64,000 nt of DNA from Limanda limanda. Lineage: Eukaryota > Chordata > Actinopteri > Pleuronectiformes > Pleuronectidae. The position numbers were made by a program, and so were the translations under genes. Location of the stretch: positions 8,162,022-8,226,021 of the forward strand of contig NC_083638.1 of the NCBI RefSeq assembly GCF_963576545.1, given 5' to 3'. The notes below the pieces were generated by a model. The model saw only the letters and a list, made by a program, of their open reading frames with translations. It had not been told where the DNA came from and ran no database searches. Below, one piece after another: positions 42,491 through 55,450 of the stretch. The stretch's first letter is position 1, and each line of letters opens with the position of its first letter.

Positions 42491-44704
42491 AAGGGAGAGT
42501 TGGATCCCAGTGAACTGTTAAAAGGTAAAACGAACTGATGGCTCTGCAGATGTGAACAAATTGGTTCCAGGAACCAGGATCTGGACTTTCTGGTGTGAAC
42601 TCGGTCCCTTAAAAAGATTCTTGAAGATGGAGAGAGTGACGCCCTTTGCTCCTGTAGCATTTGGGAGCTCGACTCCCTCGACACAGCGATGGAGAACGAG
42701 CCCCGACAATCGAGTTCCAGCGGACGGGTGACGACTCCAGAGTCGCTGCGGAGGCGAGCATCGGATTGAATTGATTTTTGGTTTGATTCAGGCTCATTGT
42801 GTTGCCCGTGGGGGTCGATGAGCGCTGGAGTGACATGTGGCCTTTCAGACTGATCGAAGAGGAGACAAGTCACCATGTCCTGGACCTTCTGTACGAGAGA
42901 GCTCCACTGTGCATGATGGGAGGAAACAAGGGATACCATGGCTTTTAGAGCTAAAGTGAAAGTGACACATAAGTAAAAGCATAATTTCTGAAATCACCTG
43001 GTTGTGTTGTTTCTCTTCATCTGATTTATTAGGTCTTTGAGCTGGAACAATAGATCATGAGACTTCAAGTGTAGTTTTAAAAGTTTATTATCCAATTTAA
43101 AAGAAGAATGTTATTAGAAATGTATGAAATTTCAAGGTTTTCTTTATATTTATAATATTTCGAGCGTACACATTATTATTGTTATTATTATAGTCCAGAC
43201 TAAATCTCATAATTTAACCCTTTATTCTTCTGGACGAGCTGGAATCAGATTAGTTGTCTCAATTGTGACAGGACGACAGGTTTCGAGAAACGCTGTCAAA
43301 TACAATGGTTATTTCTGAGTCGGTCCAGATTCGTTACAGTTCACTGGCATCAATTTGAATTAGTCACAACAAACATAAAAATTGTGAAAATCTCCACTTG
43401 TGCACCACAGAAAATGGGTCCAACGTAAAATTGGTCTTGACAGAGGGATCCTGTGTTATAATAACCCGTCAATCATCAGATCTTAATCCGTGTCCCAGGG
43501 GAATTCCTCTTCTGTCAGAACCCTGTGACTCAACATCGTCTTCATTTTAAGTGGACATCAGATCAGATGTCACTTTCAATTCCCTGAAGCCGCAGCCCCT
43601 CCTAATGCCCCTCAGTGCCAATTAGGGGAAGTAATGGTCGCACACCTTCAATGGCGGTGTGCAGTAGCGGGTGGGAGCTACACATGCTACCCTGCTAGCC
43701 GCCGTCAGTAGGGACGGGAGCTAATGGGCAATCACAGGGAGACTTATGCTTCAAATCAGCCTGATCCGAGGGACTCTACTGGGGATTCCTGTCCAGCGTG
43801 GACTGACTCTGCAGCTTATGATCCAGTAATGGGTGCTTTGGTGGAGATCTGAGAGAGCCCCGGGGGAATATGGTGTCAAACCGGCCCCGGCTTCCTCGGG
43901 CTAAAAGAGGCTTTGATAGGCAAAGCAGCTCGGCACAGGGAACAAGGAGGAACAGGTCCGGGCTAATAGGACGTGTCACTACTAACTTGTACAGAAGAGT
44001 TTGACCCCTTTTTACTAGAGGCTGAGAAGACAGATCTGTACGTCAGGTTTTTCAGTGATAGAGATTTATTTTTTCCGTGTTATTTCTTTGTTATATTTTC
44101 TATATATTCATTTATTTAATACATTGCATGAGAAGTTAATTAAATGTGCGTAACAGCCACATCACCAGCGTATTGAAGCCTGAGACTACTGCTCACTCCT
44201 CGACTCCGGAGGAAACTCACAAATGGAATGATTAGATTTAGCCGAAATATGATGGACAGATCGTCGTTAACTTGATTATCAGCTGATTTGATTTCGGGCA
44301 CAGATCTGAAATTCGGATTTCTTGCATTTTATTTAAAGATTTTTTTGATCTTTGGTCCAAAAATCTGTGACGATCAAATCTGCTGCTAAACAGCGTTGCA
44401 AAACAAATAAGGGGAAACGAGTGATAAATAACACAAATGGTTACAAAAGCTGCAAAATTATTCATTTCTTTCTTCTTAATTTGATCGATTCATCGAGAAT
44501 TGACTGAAGAATTTAAATCAAGGGAAGGTAGATTTTGCAAAAGTCACCAGAGGACAAATCAAAGACATCATACACGCAAATTAGAGCACACACACTCTGC
44601 CAATAGTCCAATTCAATCAAGCAGCACAAAATTGGACACACTCAGATATCAGTTCCCTAAATATGTCAGATTTCTAGCCCAGATGTACTCGGCTTATTTT
44701 TTGG

Positions 44705-44790
44705 CCCATTTCCCACCTTTCAAGTTTCACAGAAATCTGTTCTGTAGTTTGTGGGTAATTGTGTTTGTGTCTAACTCCAGTTGGTTGAAC
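44705..44790 (-). repeat. Teleost interspersed repeat, copy 3
   Basis: Plus text 'caagtttcacagaaatctgt', 'tctgtagtttgtgggtaatt' is the reverse orientation of the family seen at 25832 and 32904. Confidence 0.5.
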
Positions 44791-45621
44791 TTTATCCATC
44801 TTACTCATGTCGATGTGGTGTCGTCGTGGTTTTTAGCTTCTGTCCTCAAGTTGGGAAGTTGATACATAAACAATAAAATCCACTTCAATTCAAATTTGTC
44901 TCCCATGGCACAAATTCAAGGAAAGTGACAATTTGTTTGTGTGCATGAGAGAAACAAGAAAGTGAATGGAATGAAGTCGCACAATCTTTGTTTCCTCAAC
45001 AGTTTTTGAGCTGAGGTAAAAACACTGTGCAGCCGATTCTTATCTTTTTGACAAGGTGTTTCAACCAGCAAATAAATGAAAAGGTTAAAATGCTTCAGTA
45101 AGATCCTACAAATGAAAACATGTACATGTGAGTTCACTGCTCGCCCTCAGAATTAAAGAGCACAAGGACAAATTGACTGTCTCTGAGAACCTGTCCACCG
45201 CCGTCCCATGTGTCTCCATCACCACCGAGCAGAGTATTGACACACGATGGAGAAATTGACCATGAAGATCTCTCATTGCTCATTATCGATCCCTCTAATC
45301 CCATGAAGGGAACACTGGCCCTGTCAGTGTGCAGCCTGCGTGTGTGTGTGTGTGTTTATGTGCGAGGGGCGTCTGGGCTGCGTTACAGGGGTTTACGCCG
45401 TCTGTTGGTCCTGTCAGCGGATGGGTGGGTGTGTGGTGAAGAATGGTGAAGGCAGGTGGTGTGACTAAAGCTGGGACTGGACCGAATTGGGCGGATGCAG
45501 GCTTTAGCCGAGGGAGGAGGAGATGGGTCGGGGGTGTCACCAGCCGCCGGGGCCTGTCCGGAACACTGCGGCCCACCACACCCACCCAACTGTTCCTTTC
45601 TCAGCTCCCTTCTGCCCCGGT

Positions 45622-45626
<5 letters not shown>

Positions 45627-45681
<55 letters not shown>
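45627..45681. repeat. (CT)n microsatellite
   Basis: About 27 CT units. Confidence 0.95.
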
Positions 45682-45685
<4 letters not shown>

Positions 45686-46641
45686 CCTCTCCCTCGCTCG
45701 GTCTCGCTTTATCTCTCTCCTCCTCTTTTCCTTTCTCTTCGAAATGCATTGTTAACAAAACGGTTTACAAACCCTGGCTGGTACATTATCCACGACCGCC
45801 TCCTGTGAGATTGATTTAAGCAAATGGATTCAGAAAGAGAGGGAGGGAGGGAGGGATGGAGAAGGACGGGGGTGGGTAGGTTTGCCCTGGAAAGGATGGA
45901 AAAGGAGAAAGTGAAAAGGGGTGTGTCCCTGGGTGCAGCAGCTTTACAAAACAACCACATGGGCCACGTTGAATATTCCCCTTTTCTCTTGCATTTTAAG
46001 AAAGCCAGACATTAAACGCTAATTATACAGCTATTATGTGCCAGAGGAGGCTCCGGCTCTGTGAGGCCCGAGCGGCTGAGGACGGACTATGATCTTCCTG
46101 CGTATGCATGCATGGAGCGTCTTTTAGAAGCTTTCTGACATCTATAATATCATCATGAGCGAAAGATTTGACTTTCATCCGGCCCTGACCCTGCAGGACA
46201 GGGAGGGAGTGTCGGCTGCACGCTGGGAATCAGATGGTCCTGTAATGTTGACAGATAATGATAAAGTTGACTTAGGAAGATTTTTTTTCATTTCACGTCG
46301 TTACTTCCCAGCTGTTTAAACTCTTAAGAAAGTGAAATAATGAAGAGCAAAGCAGCAGCGGAGATGAAAACCACGTGAGAGAAGCTCAAGCAGTTTCTAT
46401 TTTTATACGTTTCTCTATAAAAACTGACTGAAAAGCTTCAGACGCTGACGAGTCTCTGTACTCGTCGTCCTTTATCCTCACACACTCTCAGAAAAGACAC
46501 ACTTCTCTTCAGCTGTGCCCGACTTTCTTTCACTTTTTACTTTCTTTATTTGACTTTTTAACTATATCGTATCACTTTCGAGCCACTTTCAAAGTCCGCA
46601 CGACTTTTGTCCAACAATAGGATCCTTTTCTAGAGGTGCGA

Positions 46642-46643
46642 GT

Positions 46644-46700
<57 letters not shown>

Positions 46701-46732
46701 TGTGTGTGTCTGTGTGTGTGTGTGTGTGTGTA
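46642..46732. repeat. (TG)n microsatellite, ~90 bp
   Basis: Longest TG tract in the window, with a few TC and AG interruptions. Confidence 0.95.
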
Positions 46733-46856
46733 CGTGCACGGAGCAAGGGGGGGAGCAAAGGTTGAACTGGGCATCCCATCATGATAAATCACTGGTTAAT
46801 GAGGAGTCCATTGTGTCCTCACACATTGTGTCCCCACCCTCCTCTCCTCTTCCTCC

Positions 46857-46902
46857 CCCTCCTCCTCCTCCTCCTCCTCCTCCTCCTCCTCCTCCTCCTC
46901 CT
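46857..46902. repeat. (CTC)n trinucleotide repeat
   Basis: About 15 CCT units. Poly-proline frames across it are artefacts. Confidence 0.93.
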
Positions 46903-48404
46903 TGTGTCCCTTAGACCGCTACCTTTGGGTTGTTAAGCTGACACAGATAATGAACTGGCCGCTTTGAACTGTCCCCACAATATTGACTGGTTGCACACAG
47001 CAGATGTCTCCCTGGCAGAAAGCAACTGGTAAAAGCACATTAGGTTAACAAAGAGAGCTTTGCTTTGCAGGGGGGGGGGGGGACTGGAGAGGAGGTGGCA
47101 GAGGGGTCCGTGTGGGTGTGTTGTGGGGTGGGGTTCTGGGGGGGGGCTGAAGGCTGGGGCAGGAGGGGGTGCAGAGGGCAAACTTCAGAGTTGACAGATC
47201 TGGGGGATTATATCAAAACAACCCATTTGTCCATTTTTTATAAGTGATGAAGAGAAGAAGTGACAAAGAGACGGCACGTTTCCAAAGAGAATCTCCACGA
47301 AGGCTTGTGTCGCGGTGAGAAAGATCCGCGGAGGAAAGTGGCTTTTAATTTGGAGAAAAACTGTTAAATCATAAGCATAAAAAAAGAAAAGAAACAAAAA
47401 GCAATAAAAGTTAGAAATCTGGCATTTGTTGCATTTGTAGGATGAGCGGAGAAAACCAGGGTGTGACGTTTATTACTAACTAGTTTACACTTTGACTATT
47501 TCTTGTTTTAAATAGATGTGAAACAGCTGAATATATTTTAAATTTTGAAACAGTTCAACTATTCCATTATTTTATTTTTTTATTGAAAACATATTAGGCA
47601 ACTCTTAAAACTTGCAAAATCCCTGATTGATGAAAGGAGTTCTCCTGCAAATTGGTTTAAAGTGTCTGGATTTTTATCTCGTAGCAATAACTACATTTTT
47701 ATTTTAGATTATTTACAAACTTCACGTTCACGACACATCTTGATGAATGAACGGTTTAAAAAAGAAAAACCACAAACCGTTTAAAATGTTTATCAAGTGG
47801 TCGCTAACGATATATAAAATATGTAAAACCACTGGTGTGACCCTTTTAAATAATAACAAAGTGAATCCCAACTTGGCAGCGGCGGGTTGATTCATTCCGT
47901 CTATAGATAACAAAATGATTAACTTCATTTCTCAGTCCCCCCCCTTCGTTATTGTTGTGGAGTGAATGCAGCGTGGCCTGTGAGCCGACTGGTTTCTTTC
48001 TGGCAGTGGGACGGGTGTCTAATGGGTCAATAATAAGCCGTGACTAACCGTCTCCCTGAGGAGCAGCTTGGCCAGACACACACTCACAGAAAGCAGCAGA
48101 AAGGTATGAGCCACCAACACTGATTACCATATAATTGCAACCATTGTATTTGACATGGGGAATTAGTTGCCCGCTAGGTGGCTAACTGGCCTTTTATTCA
48201 GCTTCGGACTGGTCAAAAAAAAAACAACAACAGGAAAAACACAGGGAGACGTACACAAGTAACGCTGGGTGAAATATGCATTCATGTGGCCACAATATGA
48301 AAACAGGAGAAATCCCTTTATTGACACTTAGTTGAACTTTATAAGTACAAAGACCTTAGAGCTTATCTTGAAATGCAAGAGAGAAACCACAAAACTTTAA
48401 CTTT

Positions 48405-48914
48405 CGAGCAAATTCTCCCTAAAGTCTAAACAACCTGAGCAGAGCTGCGTGAATCTGCCTCTTTTGCTTTCATGCACTACATCGTTGAAATGAGCTGAAA
48501 GATATTTTATATTATACAAGACATTTATTTTTAAATATTTTACACTTTTTCGTAGAACACTATCATCACTTTTAATATCCGCCTTTGATTTTTTCTACAA
48601 TATTTTCTTTTGATTCCCCAGATGTGACCTGGGGTTTAGTCTATTATTATTATGTTTTTTTTCTCATGGTGTCTGTCCCTGTTTGCATTTGTATAAGAAT
48701 ATTTTTGAATTTTCATTTCATCTTCACCAGGACTCCCTGATATAAGATATTATTATATTCCAATGGGAGCTTCCTGGGTACGATAGAGGATGAGTGAATA
48801 TAGAGAGTGGCTGAAAGAGTTGGGAAAAGACGTGCGGTTGTGTAAGTTGTGTGTTTGATGTCGGTTCCACGTAAGGAAAAATAAATCATCAAGCAACTTT
48901 AGCAAATTGAGCTC
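48405..48914 (+). repeat. Dispersed duplicate, copy B
   Basis: Direct-orientation partner of 37270-38046, lacking the ~255-bp LINE-like middle. It starts around 'ctaaacaacctgagcagagc' and ends 'aactttagcaaattgagct', after which the two loci diverge completely. Confidence 0.93.
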
Positions 48915-49609
48915 GTGAACCCTTGACAAGATGAGAATTTGTCCGGCTGCTGAAGACAAATAAAATCCTCTGGTTTTCACTTGACAGTTGTGTAATTCAA
49001 AGAAAACAGTGGTTTTTGAAAACCCACATGAAAGCAAGCGCCTCATTTCAACTCTTGAATTAGAGGAAATCTGATAAATGAAATGAATACATCTCGGCTC
49101 CTTTGGAGATTAACCTCCTGGCTCGGCCGCCGCTCTCACACCTGTTTCTGCTGAGCCGCCACATGGAATCAAACTACAGACGCACAGTAACATCCCTTTC
49201 CTGTTTTTTTTTCGGCGGCGGCGTTTTAAACCGTGTGAGTTCAAGGATCAGTGTTCATACACGCCGGATAATCTGCCACGGCCCTTTCAGATTCCTCCTT
49301 CCCACTTTGAAAAAAATTACACACGCCGCCAGTTGTGAAGTCGTGAGCTTTTTCCCACGAGGAACTAGCCGCGTCCTCCCCTGACTCGGAGGCACGGGAG
49401 CGATTTGATGTGGTTCCATGGCGTCCGAGTCAAGCGGGCTAACAAGACCCACCGCCGCCATGGCGTCCCCTCACCCCCACGTGTGGCTAAACGATCACTT
49501 CCCATGCGCGGCTCACATCGCAACACAAATCTCCTTTCATGATCACTTTTCACTCTTTTCTCTTTCTTGCCTGACTGGGTCTTTTTAAACACACCGAGAG
49601 GGAAAGGGA

Positions 49610-49660
49610 GAGCGAGAGAGAGAGAGAGAGAGAGAGGGAAAGAGAGAGAGAGAGAGAGAG
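49610..49660. repeat. (GA)n microsatellite
   Basis: GA tract with a GGAA interruption. Confidence 0.93.
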
Positions 49661-51726
49661 TCCTGGAGTGAATCTCTCTCCCTCTTAAAAAGTTTTGTGT
49701 GGGGACGGCTGAGTGAGCGTCCATTATAGAAAAGGCCCGGACCACCACTGGATGATGACCCTGCGAGCAGCGACAAAACCCGATTGGTCACGGCCGCCAG
49801 CAGCTAATGGGCCAGAGAGGAATAGCCCTGGGTGGGTAATGACTGTATTCTCTGCCTTTCTCTGTCCGCCCTTATGGTGCCCTCGTATCCCCCCCCTCCC
49901 GACCACCACCCACTTTACCTCCGCGGCCACCAGCCCCATGCCCTTCTCCTCTGGAGTCACTTACCTCCTAACACACACATCTGCACAATGCTGCTGGTCA
50001 CAGTGTGTGTGTGTGTGTCTGTGTTGTTGTGCACTTGGCAACAGATGCTGCAGACGGATCAAGGAATCCAGGACCATGTGTCAGGATGAGTCATGGTCCT
50101 CGTGTCTTTCCCACACGCTGGAGCTGGACGGAGCTGGTCTGTCCCACTGAGGCCGGGACGCTGGAGTCCAGGAGCTAAATGGAGGCATTAAATGCAAAGA
50201 GAACCCGGGTTCATGAGATGCTCAACCTCTCTTAATTCAAGCAGACGCTGTATGAGGACAGCGAGTGTCCGTCACTAAAGGATGAAATGTATTCTCCTGT
50301 CAGTGCAGTGAAGAATTAGTCACTTAACTCATTTGTTAAGGTCTGGTTTGCTCTGGCTGACAAACACTGCATGAGAAATATCAGCAACATGTAATATGTG
50401 ATGATAAGAAATATAATAACTGCAGATCTGTGGACACCTGACCTCTGCGTCATGACCTTTGCACCGATCACCTACATACAGTAAACTCTACTTCCTGCAT
50501 TTCTCCCTGACTGGATGCAAATCAAGAACTGCAGAATTGTCGAATATTAAGTTTTTACAGAAATAATAACCCCCAAATAAAAACCATCATAATCTTTGTT
50601 TATTTGCCGTAGCCGTCATTTCCTTCCCAATGGTGTTGGAAAATATTTTTTAAATGTTGGGACTGAATGTGATAATTTTACGATAATCTGATTTTCGGCA
50701 GAATTGTTTAATGGCAATGTTCTGTTGGGCAATAAGATATTTTTTTATACAGGATTAGTTGGGAACAACTTCTCACTTGTTTGTTATTGTTATTGTTTCA
50801 CGCTGATCCAGAAAAACCAAAGACAAACACAACTCACACTGAATCTACGTCCTTCTCTGCAAACTTTTCCAATTCTGACAATGTTTTGTCATTTTAGGAT
50901 CATTTGTTTCCACATTACCGACTTATTTATATTCAACAATAAACTCTGTTTCCCTTTTATCAGCCAAAATATATAATAATATGTATTATGGTAAAGGTTT
51001 GAATATAATTAGCCTAAAATCTGTTTATACTTCCATGTTGTCGACTTTGAATTTGGTTTGTTTGAATTTTTATTTTTGGGGTAAAGGAGCCTTTTCATTT
51101 TAAACACTGTTATTAAGTATGTGAAGTTGTTTTGAAGTTGTTTTAATTCTCATTTGTTTTATAACTGGTGGCCATTTTTCAGGGACAGATATTTCAGATG
51201 ATAACGATTTTAAAGAATTTCAAGTGTGTATATAGAACTCTCTGCATTTTAGATAACTGGGATTTAAAGAAAAGGGCCATGTCAATCAAATTTTTCTTTG
51301 CACAATAAATTGATTTAATGTGAAATTAATATATGTATATATATGATTAAATGATACTCCACTTATAAAACTGAGATTATTTAATTCAAATAGAAAAGGA
51401 CAGAAAGGGAAACAGCTCCAGTTAACGACAATCAACAATTACTACATTTTTAAGGAGCTTATCATTCTTTTTCCCAACACAAACTGACCTTAGATCTATA
51501 TAATATGTTGTTATACTATCAAATTTTGGCAGGAGATCATAACCCACTGATGGCGACACACAGCCGTGATGAGAGGAGTCGTAGTGATTTGTTTTGAGGA
51601 GCGAACAATGCGCTCGCCGGCTGAGAGACGGTCGCCTGTTTGAAAGCTGAGCTGACGATGGCTCACTTTTTGGCAGGACAGTCGGGGAGGCCGGCTGGTT
51701 GGCTGGCAGCAGATAGGAGGAGTAGA

Positions 51727-51790
51727 TGGAGGAGGAGGAGGAGGAGGAGGGGGTGTGTGATGGTGGTGGTGGTGGTGGTGGTGGTGGTGG
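51727..51790. repeat. Compound (GGA)n-(GGT)n trinucleotide repeat
   Basis: About eight GGA units, a short break, then about ten GGT units. Confidence 0.93.
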
Positions 51791-51966
51791 GCAGGTCACA
51801 CTGGCTCCATTCAGGCCCTAAGACAACACCACACAGAATGATAGACTCCTCAGGATTGTTTGTCCCTCAGGGGCCATTCTCTCTCCTGTCTCCCTCAATG
51901 GCACCCTTAGTTGCACATGAGAGGCTCTCACAGGTACCAGAGAGAGGGAGAGAGAGACAGAGTGTG

Positions 51967-51968
<2 letters not shown>

Positions 51969-52014
<46 letters not shown>
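51969..52014. repeat. (TG)n microsatellite
   Basis: About 22 TG units. Confidence 0.95.
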
Positions 52015-52017
<3 letters not shown>

Positions 52018-54950
52018 TTGAAGGGTGGAGCCGGGGTTGTATTTTAGAGATAAAGCCTCCTAGTCCTATGGTTGATTGCCCAGCTATAGACGCTCACTCA
52101 GCGGCTCTGAAAGGCTCCTCAGACGCCAGTGAATAAACTCTTACTCTTACGCTTCCATACATCACCCTCCACCTCCCACCCCCCCCCCCATCCTCCTCCT
52201 CCTCTGGCAGATCCACCCCCTCCACTCTCTCACTTTGAATTTTCCGGGGGATTTGAGCACCACCCCTCCAACCCTCCAACCCTCCTCCCAGCTTAAAATA
52301 TATATAAACCCAACTCGTCCATACATGCATTGAACAGTCAACATTTCCCTTGGTGCTGCTGTTATTCACGACTTCACGAGGGGTTAACCCGAAGGACCTC
52401 AGGATCAATAATCTCAAATTAGACAGTAATTGATAATCCAGCACCCCCCACTCTCTCTCTCTCTTTTTAAAAGTCTGACAGATTAGCCAGTAGCAGGAAG
52501 CAGAAGGGTTTGTCTCTGTCAGTCCTCTTCCTTCCTGTCGACACGTGAAAGAGACGGATGCTGAGATGCAGACGTGAACCTGGCTAGCTAACCATTAGCC
52601 TGCGTCTCTAAAGGCCGCGGTTAGCCCTGTTGTGTGGCGACTGTCAGCGGCTTCCTGGTTGGGGAGGGGTGGGGGGGGGGATCAACCCGACACGACAGGG
52701 TGGGCCGACTGATCCATCCTGAGGGGTCACAGGTGGGAAGTCCCTAAAGAGATGTACTGATGCTAGCTGATGAGAGTACTGTAGGGACAAAGTGTTCATG
52801 TCAAGGGACTTTACATTTCGGGAGAATTGTTTTTTTCTCTTCTGCAATTCAACAAATTATATTGAGCTTTTTACTTTAGGACTTTAGCTCCTTGTCCCTT
52901 TGCAGATTCAGACTTTATAGATAATGTGATATAAACTCATTCAAAACTAGAATGGCAGCTAATAGTATAATTTGTAATGAAACATTTTTTAAATTCTTGT
53001 TTTCACTGCATCTACACTTAAGTTTGATATCTGGTGGAAACCACTGCAGTAATTTTTGAACAATCCTGCTGAAAACCAATTTTTACATATATATGAAATT
53101 TTGCCTTTTTTCTTACATCAAGATCGATGAATAATTTCTGGAGAAATATCACAAAAATGTCCCAAAACTCCCTTTCCGGCAACGTTAAAGAAAGTTAGGA
53201 AGAAAGAATAAAGACTCGGCCTCTGTAAACAAATCCATTCCTAAATCTAACGTGTTCCGCCTTCAACCGACTTTCAATACCAGCGATTCAGAAGTTTTTA
53301 CTGCTGACAGACAGCAAATAGTAAATTAACACAACCTCTGTGGTGGTAACATACAAATCCCTGTTAGAGAAACAAATCTGATTTAAGATCCAATGACACT
53401 ATGGTTATGGTTTGGTTTATGTTGAGGCACAAACAGGGAAAGAGCATTGTTTGTTTTAAAATGACTGCTTTATGAAAGTTAGGGGACCTTCGTCATCACG
53501 GTTACAGTAATATTCACGGTATTATGGTTATGGACGTTGTCGTAATAGGTTATGTGAAACCAGTTTAGACTGGTTTTGTCGAGAGCATGAAGGGAACAGT
53601 GACCTTCTGTGTTGAAGTTTGTTGTTTTGTTGAGTAACTCGTCCACCTGAGCTTTTCCGTTTCAGAAGACCTGTCGATATTCTCCAGAGGGGCTTTAAAA
53701 TGAGCATAAAACACGATTTTACAGTATTTTTTACACCAAAAGTTGTTTCTCTTTCTGTAAAACAGTTAAATACGCAGAATAAAAAAGTGTTCTGACGTCA
53801 GAGTGTCCTTCACAGAGTCTGACTTTGGGGATTTGAGCTGTGGAGTTGGTGGAAGGATAGTCTTGAATAAACTTCACCGAACATTCAACCCTTCACGTGA
53901 TCTGAAAAATCCACCAGAAGACGAAGAGATTTATTAATTCTCTTAGAAGAAACATTCCTCACGATGATTGTTTACACTCTTTACTTATATTTATCACCTT
54001 TATAATTTTGAATTTTACTCTGACACTGACCATCAAGAAAATACGCCTGCAGGATTAAAAATGAGCAAAAGAGAGTTCTCATTCTGTTCAGTCAACGTGT
54101 CCTGCAGATTGAAAACAAGAGGATGCATGTTTTGAATGCAGCTCAGCTTCCCCTCAGACCTGTGCACTGAAGATGAACCGAGTCCTTCTGGTCTCAAAGA
54201 CCTGGGCGGGGGGGCTTTCCACTCGGCGGTTTGATTGACACTGTCCATCACAGGCAATGAACTCAACTCTCTCTGCTCATCTTACCCTCTGTTGCCTCCC
54301 TGGGTCCGTGTGAGAGGGAAACACAAGCTCTACCGTTATTCATTAATTTTCATTCGCTTGACTGTTAATTAGTCTTTTCCTTTTTCTCAACAGCTACACA
54401 AACTTCCCATTAGCATCTTTAAACCGCTGACTTCCCCGGGTCACTGTCACGCATTTACATTTTCCAAACCTTTCTATGTAAAGCCCAGTGGCTGGAGGAG
54501 CTGAATGTTGCCTCCTTATGGTGCAGGCCTGGTTTTAAGCCATTCAAATTCAGCCTTGGTGTGGAGGTGCAGGAGCTTTGCATATTCCTCTGTCCTCTGG
54601 GAGCGCAGCACCTTTGTCTGCACCTCCGCCCGCGGACCTCAGGGAGTTCTCTGCTCTGATCAGGCTCACGTTTAAACAAGTGAAACAAAAACAGCATTTA
54701 AAACCAAACCAGGTTCCGTCCGTCAGAGATTTGCTTCCAAGCTGTTGCCCTTCTGCTCACTGCTGCGATTGTAAATGCTAATTCCTCCTCCGGTCTTTAC
54801 ATTATTTGCAAATCTGCCCTTTCACCACACACACGGAAAAAAATCTTTCTTTACCTGCTTTTGTAAAGTTGAGAAATATCTGCATGTGGAGTTTTTCTGA
54901 ATTTACTCAACAGAAGGGAAATATCTCTGGAGGGAAAGAACACAGACTAA

Positions 54951-55450
54951 TTCAAGATTCAAGAGACTCAAGAAGAATCAAGATTCAAGAGATTTAAGAA
55001 GATTCAAGATTCAAGATTTTTTATTGTCAAATGCACAGAGATAACATGAAGCAGTTGCTGGGAATTAAATATTTGGGTCACAGGCTCTCTTTAAGCAATG
55101 CTCAGTAATTTCAACCAAAATAAATAAATAAATAAATAAATAAAATAAAATAAAAATAGAAATAGTTTAAAATAGAATAAAATAGAATAACAATAAAATA
55201 GAGTAAAATAGAGTATCAAAAATTCAAAATAGAAAATACAATATATATATCTAAATATATATCTTTACAGATGAAGAGAAAAATAAAACAACAATAGTTC
55301 AATTTGTGCAGTAGTGCAAATATTCAAATATGCTTATCACGGTGCTGGTGCAGATATGCCAGGGTGCTGGTTTGGTGGAGTTATTGCAGTTCAGAGGAGT
55401 TTAAAAGTCTTATGGCTTGGGGGTTGAAACTGTCTCTGAGCCTGGTGGTG
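54951..55450 (-). mobile_element. LINE 3' end with reverse transcriptase C terminus and TTGAATC tail
   Basis: On the minus strand the 55450-55384 segment encodes TRLRDSFNPQAIRLLNSSEL and then stops, the standard C terminus of a fish LINE ORF2. An A/T-rich 3' UTR follows, with an (ATTT)n run (55117-55155 on plus), then TGACAATAAAAAATC and a TTGAATC/TTGATTC tail to 54951. It is 5'-truncated, and the frame is intact only in this short piece. Confidence 0.85.

Larger units (their letters stand above)
42491..48404. other. Intergenic, gene-free, with repeats and candidate regulatory blocks
   Basis: No exon recognised. Candidate conserved blocks: 43560-43960, 46020-46290, 46890-47060 and 47950-48200. 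Microsatellites at 45627-45681, 46642-46732 and 46857-46902 explain the low-complexity open frames. Confidence 0.55.
48915..54950. other. Intergenic, gene-free
   Basis: Contains GA (49610-49660), GGA/GGT (51727-51790) and TG (51969-52014) repeats, long AT-rich spans (50500-51400, 52850-54000) and a homeodomain-motif-rich block at about 54270-54480. No coding exon recognised. Confidence 0.55.

Noticed and set aside
42478..42939. 153-codon minus-strand open frame
   Set aside because: It runs antisense to the decayed Myb/SANT-like segment and shows no domain of its own.
46636..46914. Cys-Val plus poly-Pro frame
   Set aside because: Spans a TG and a CTC repeat; not coding.
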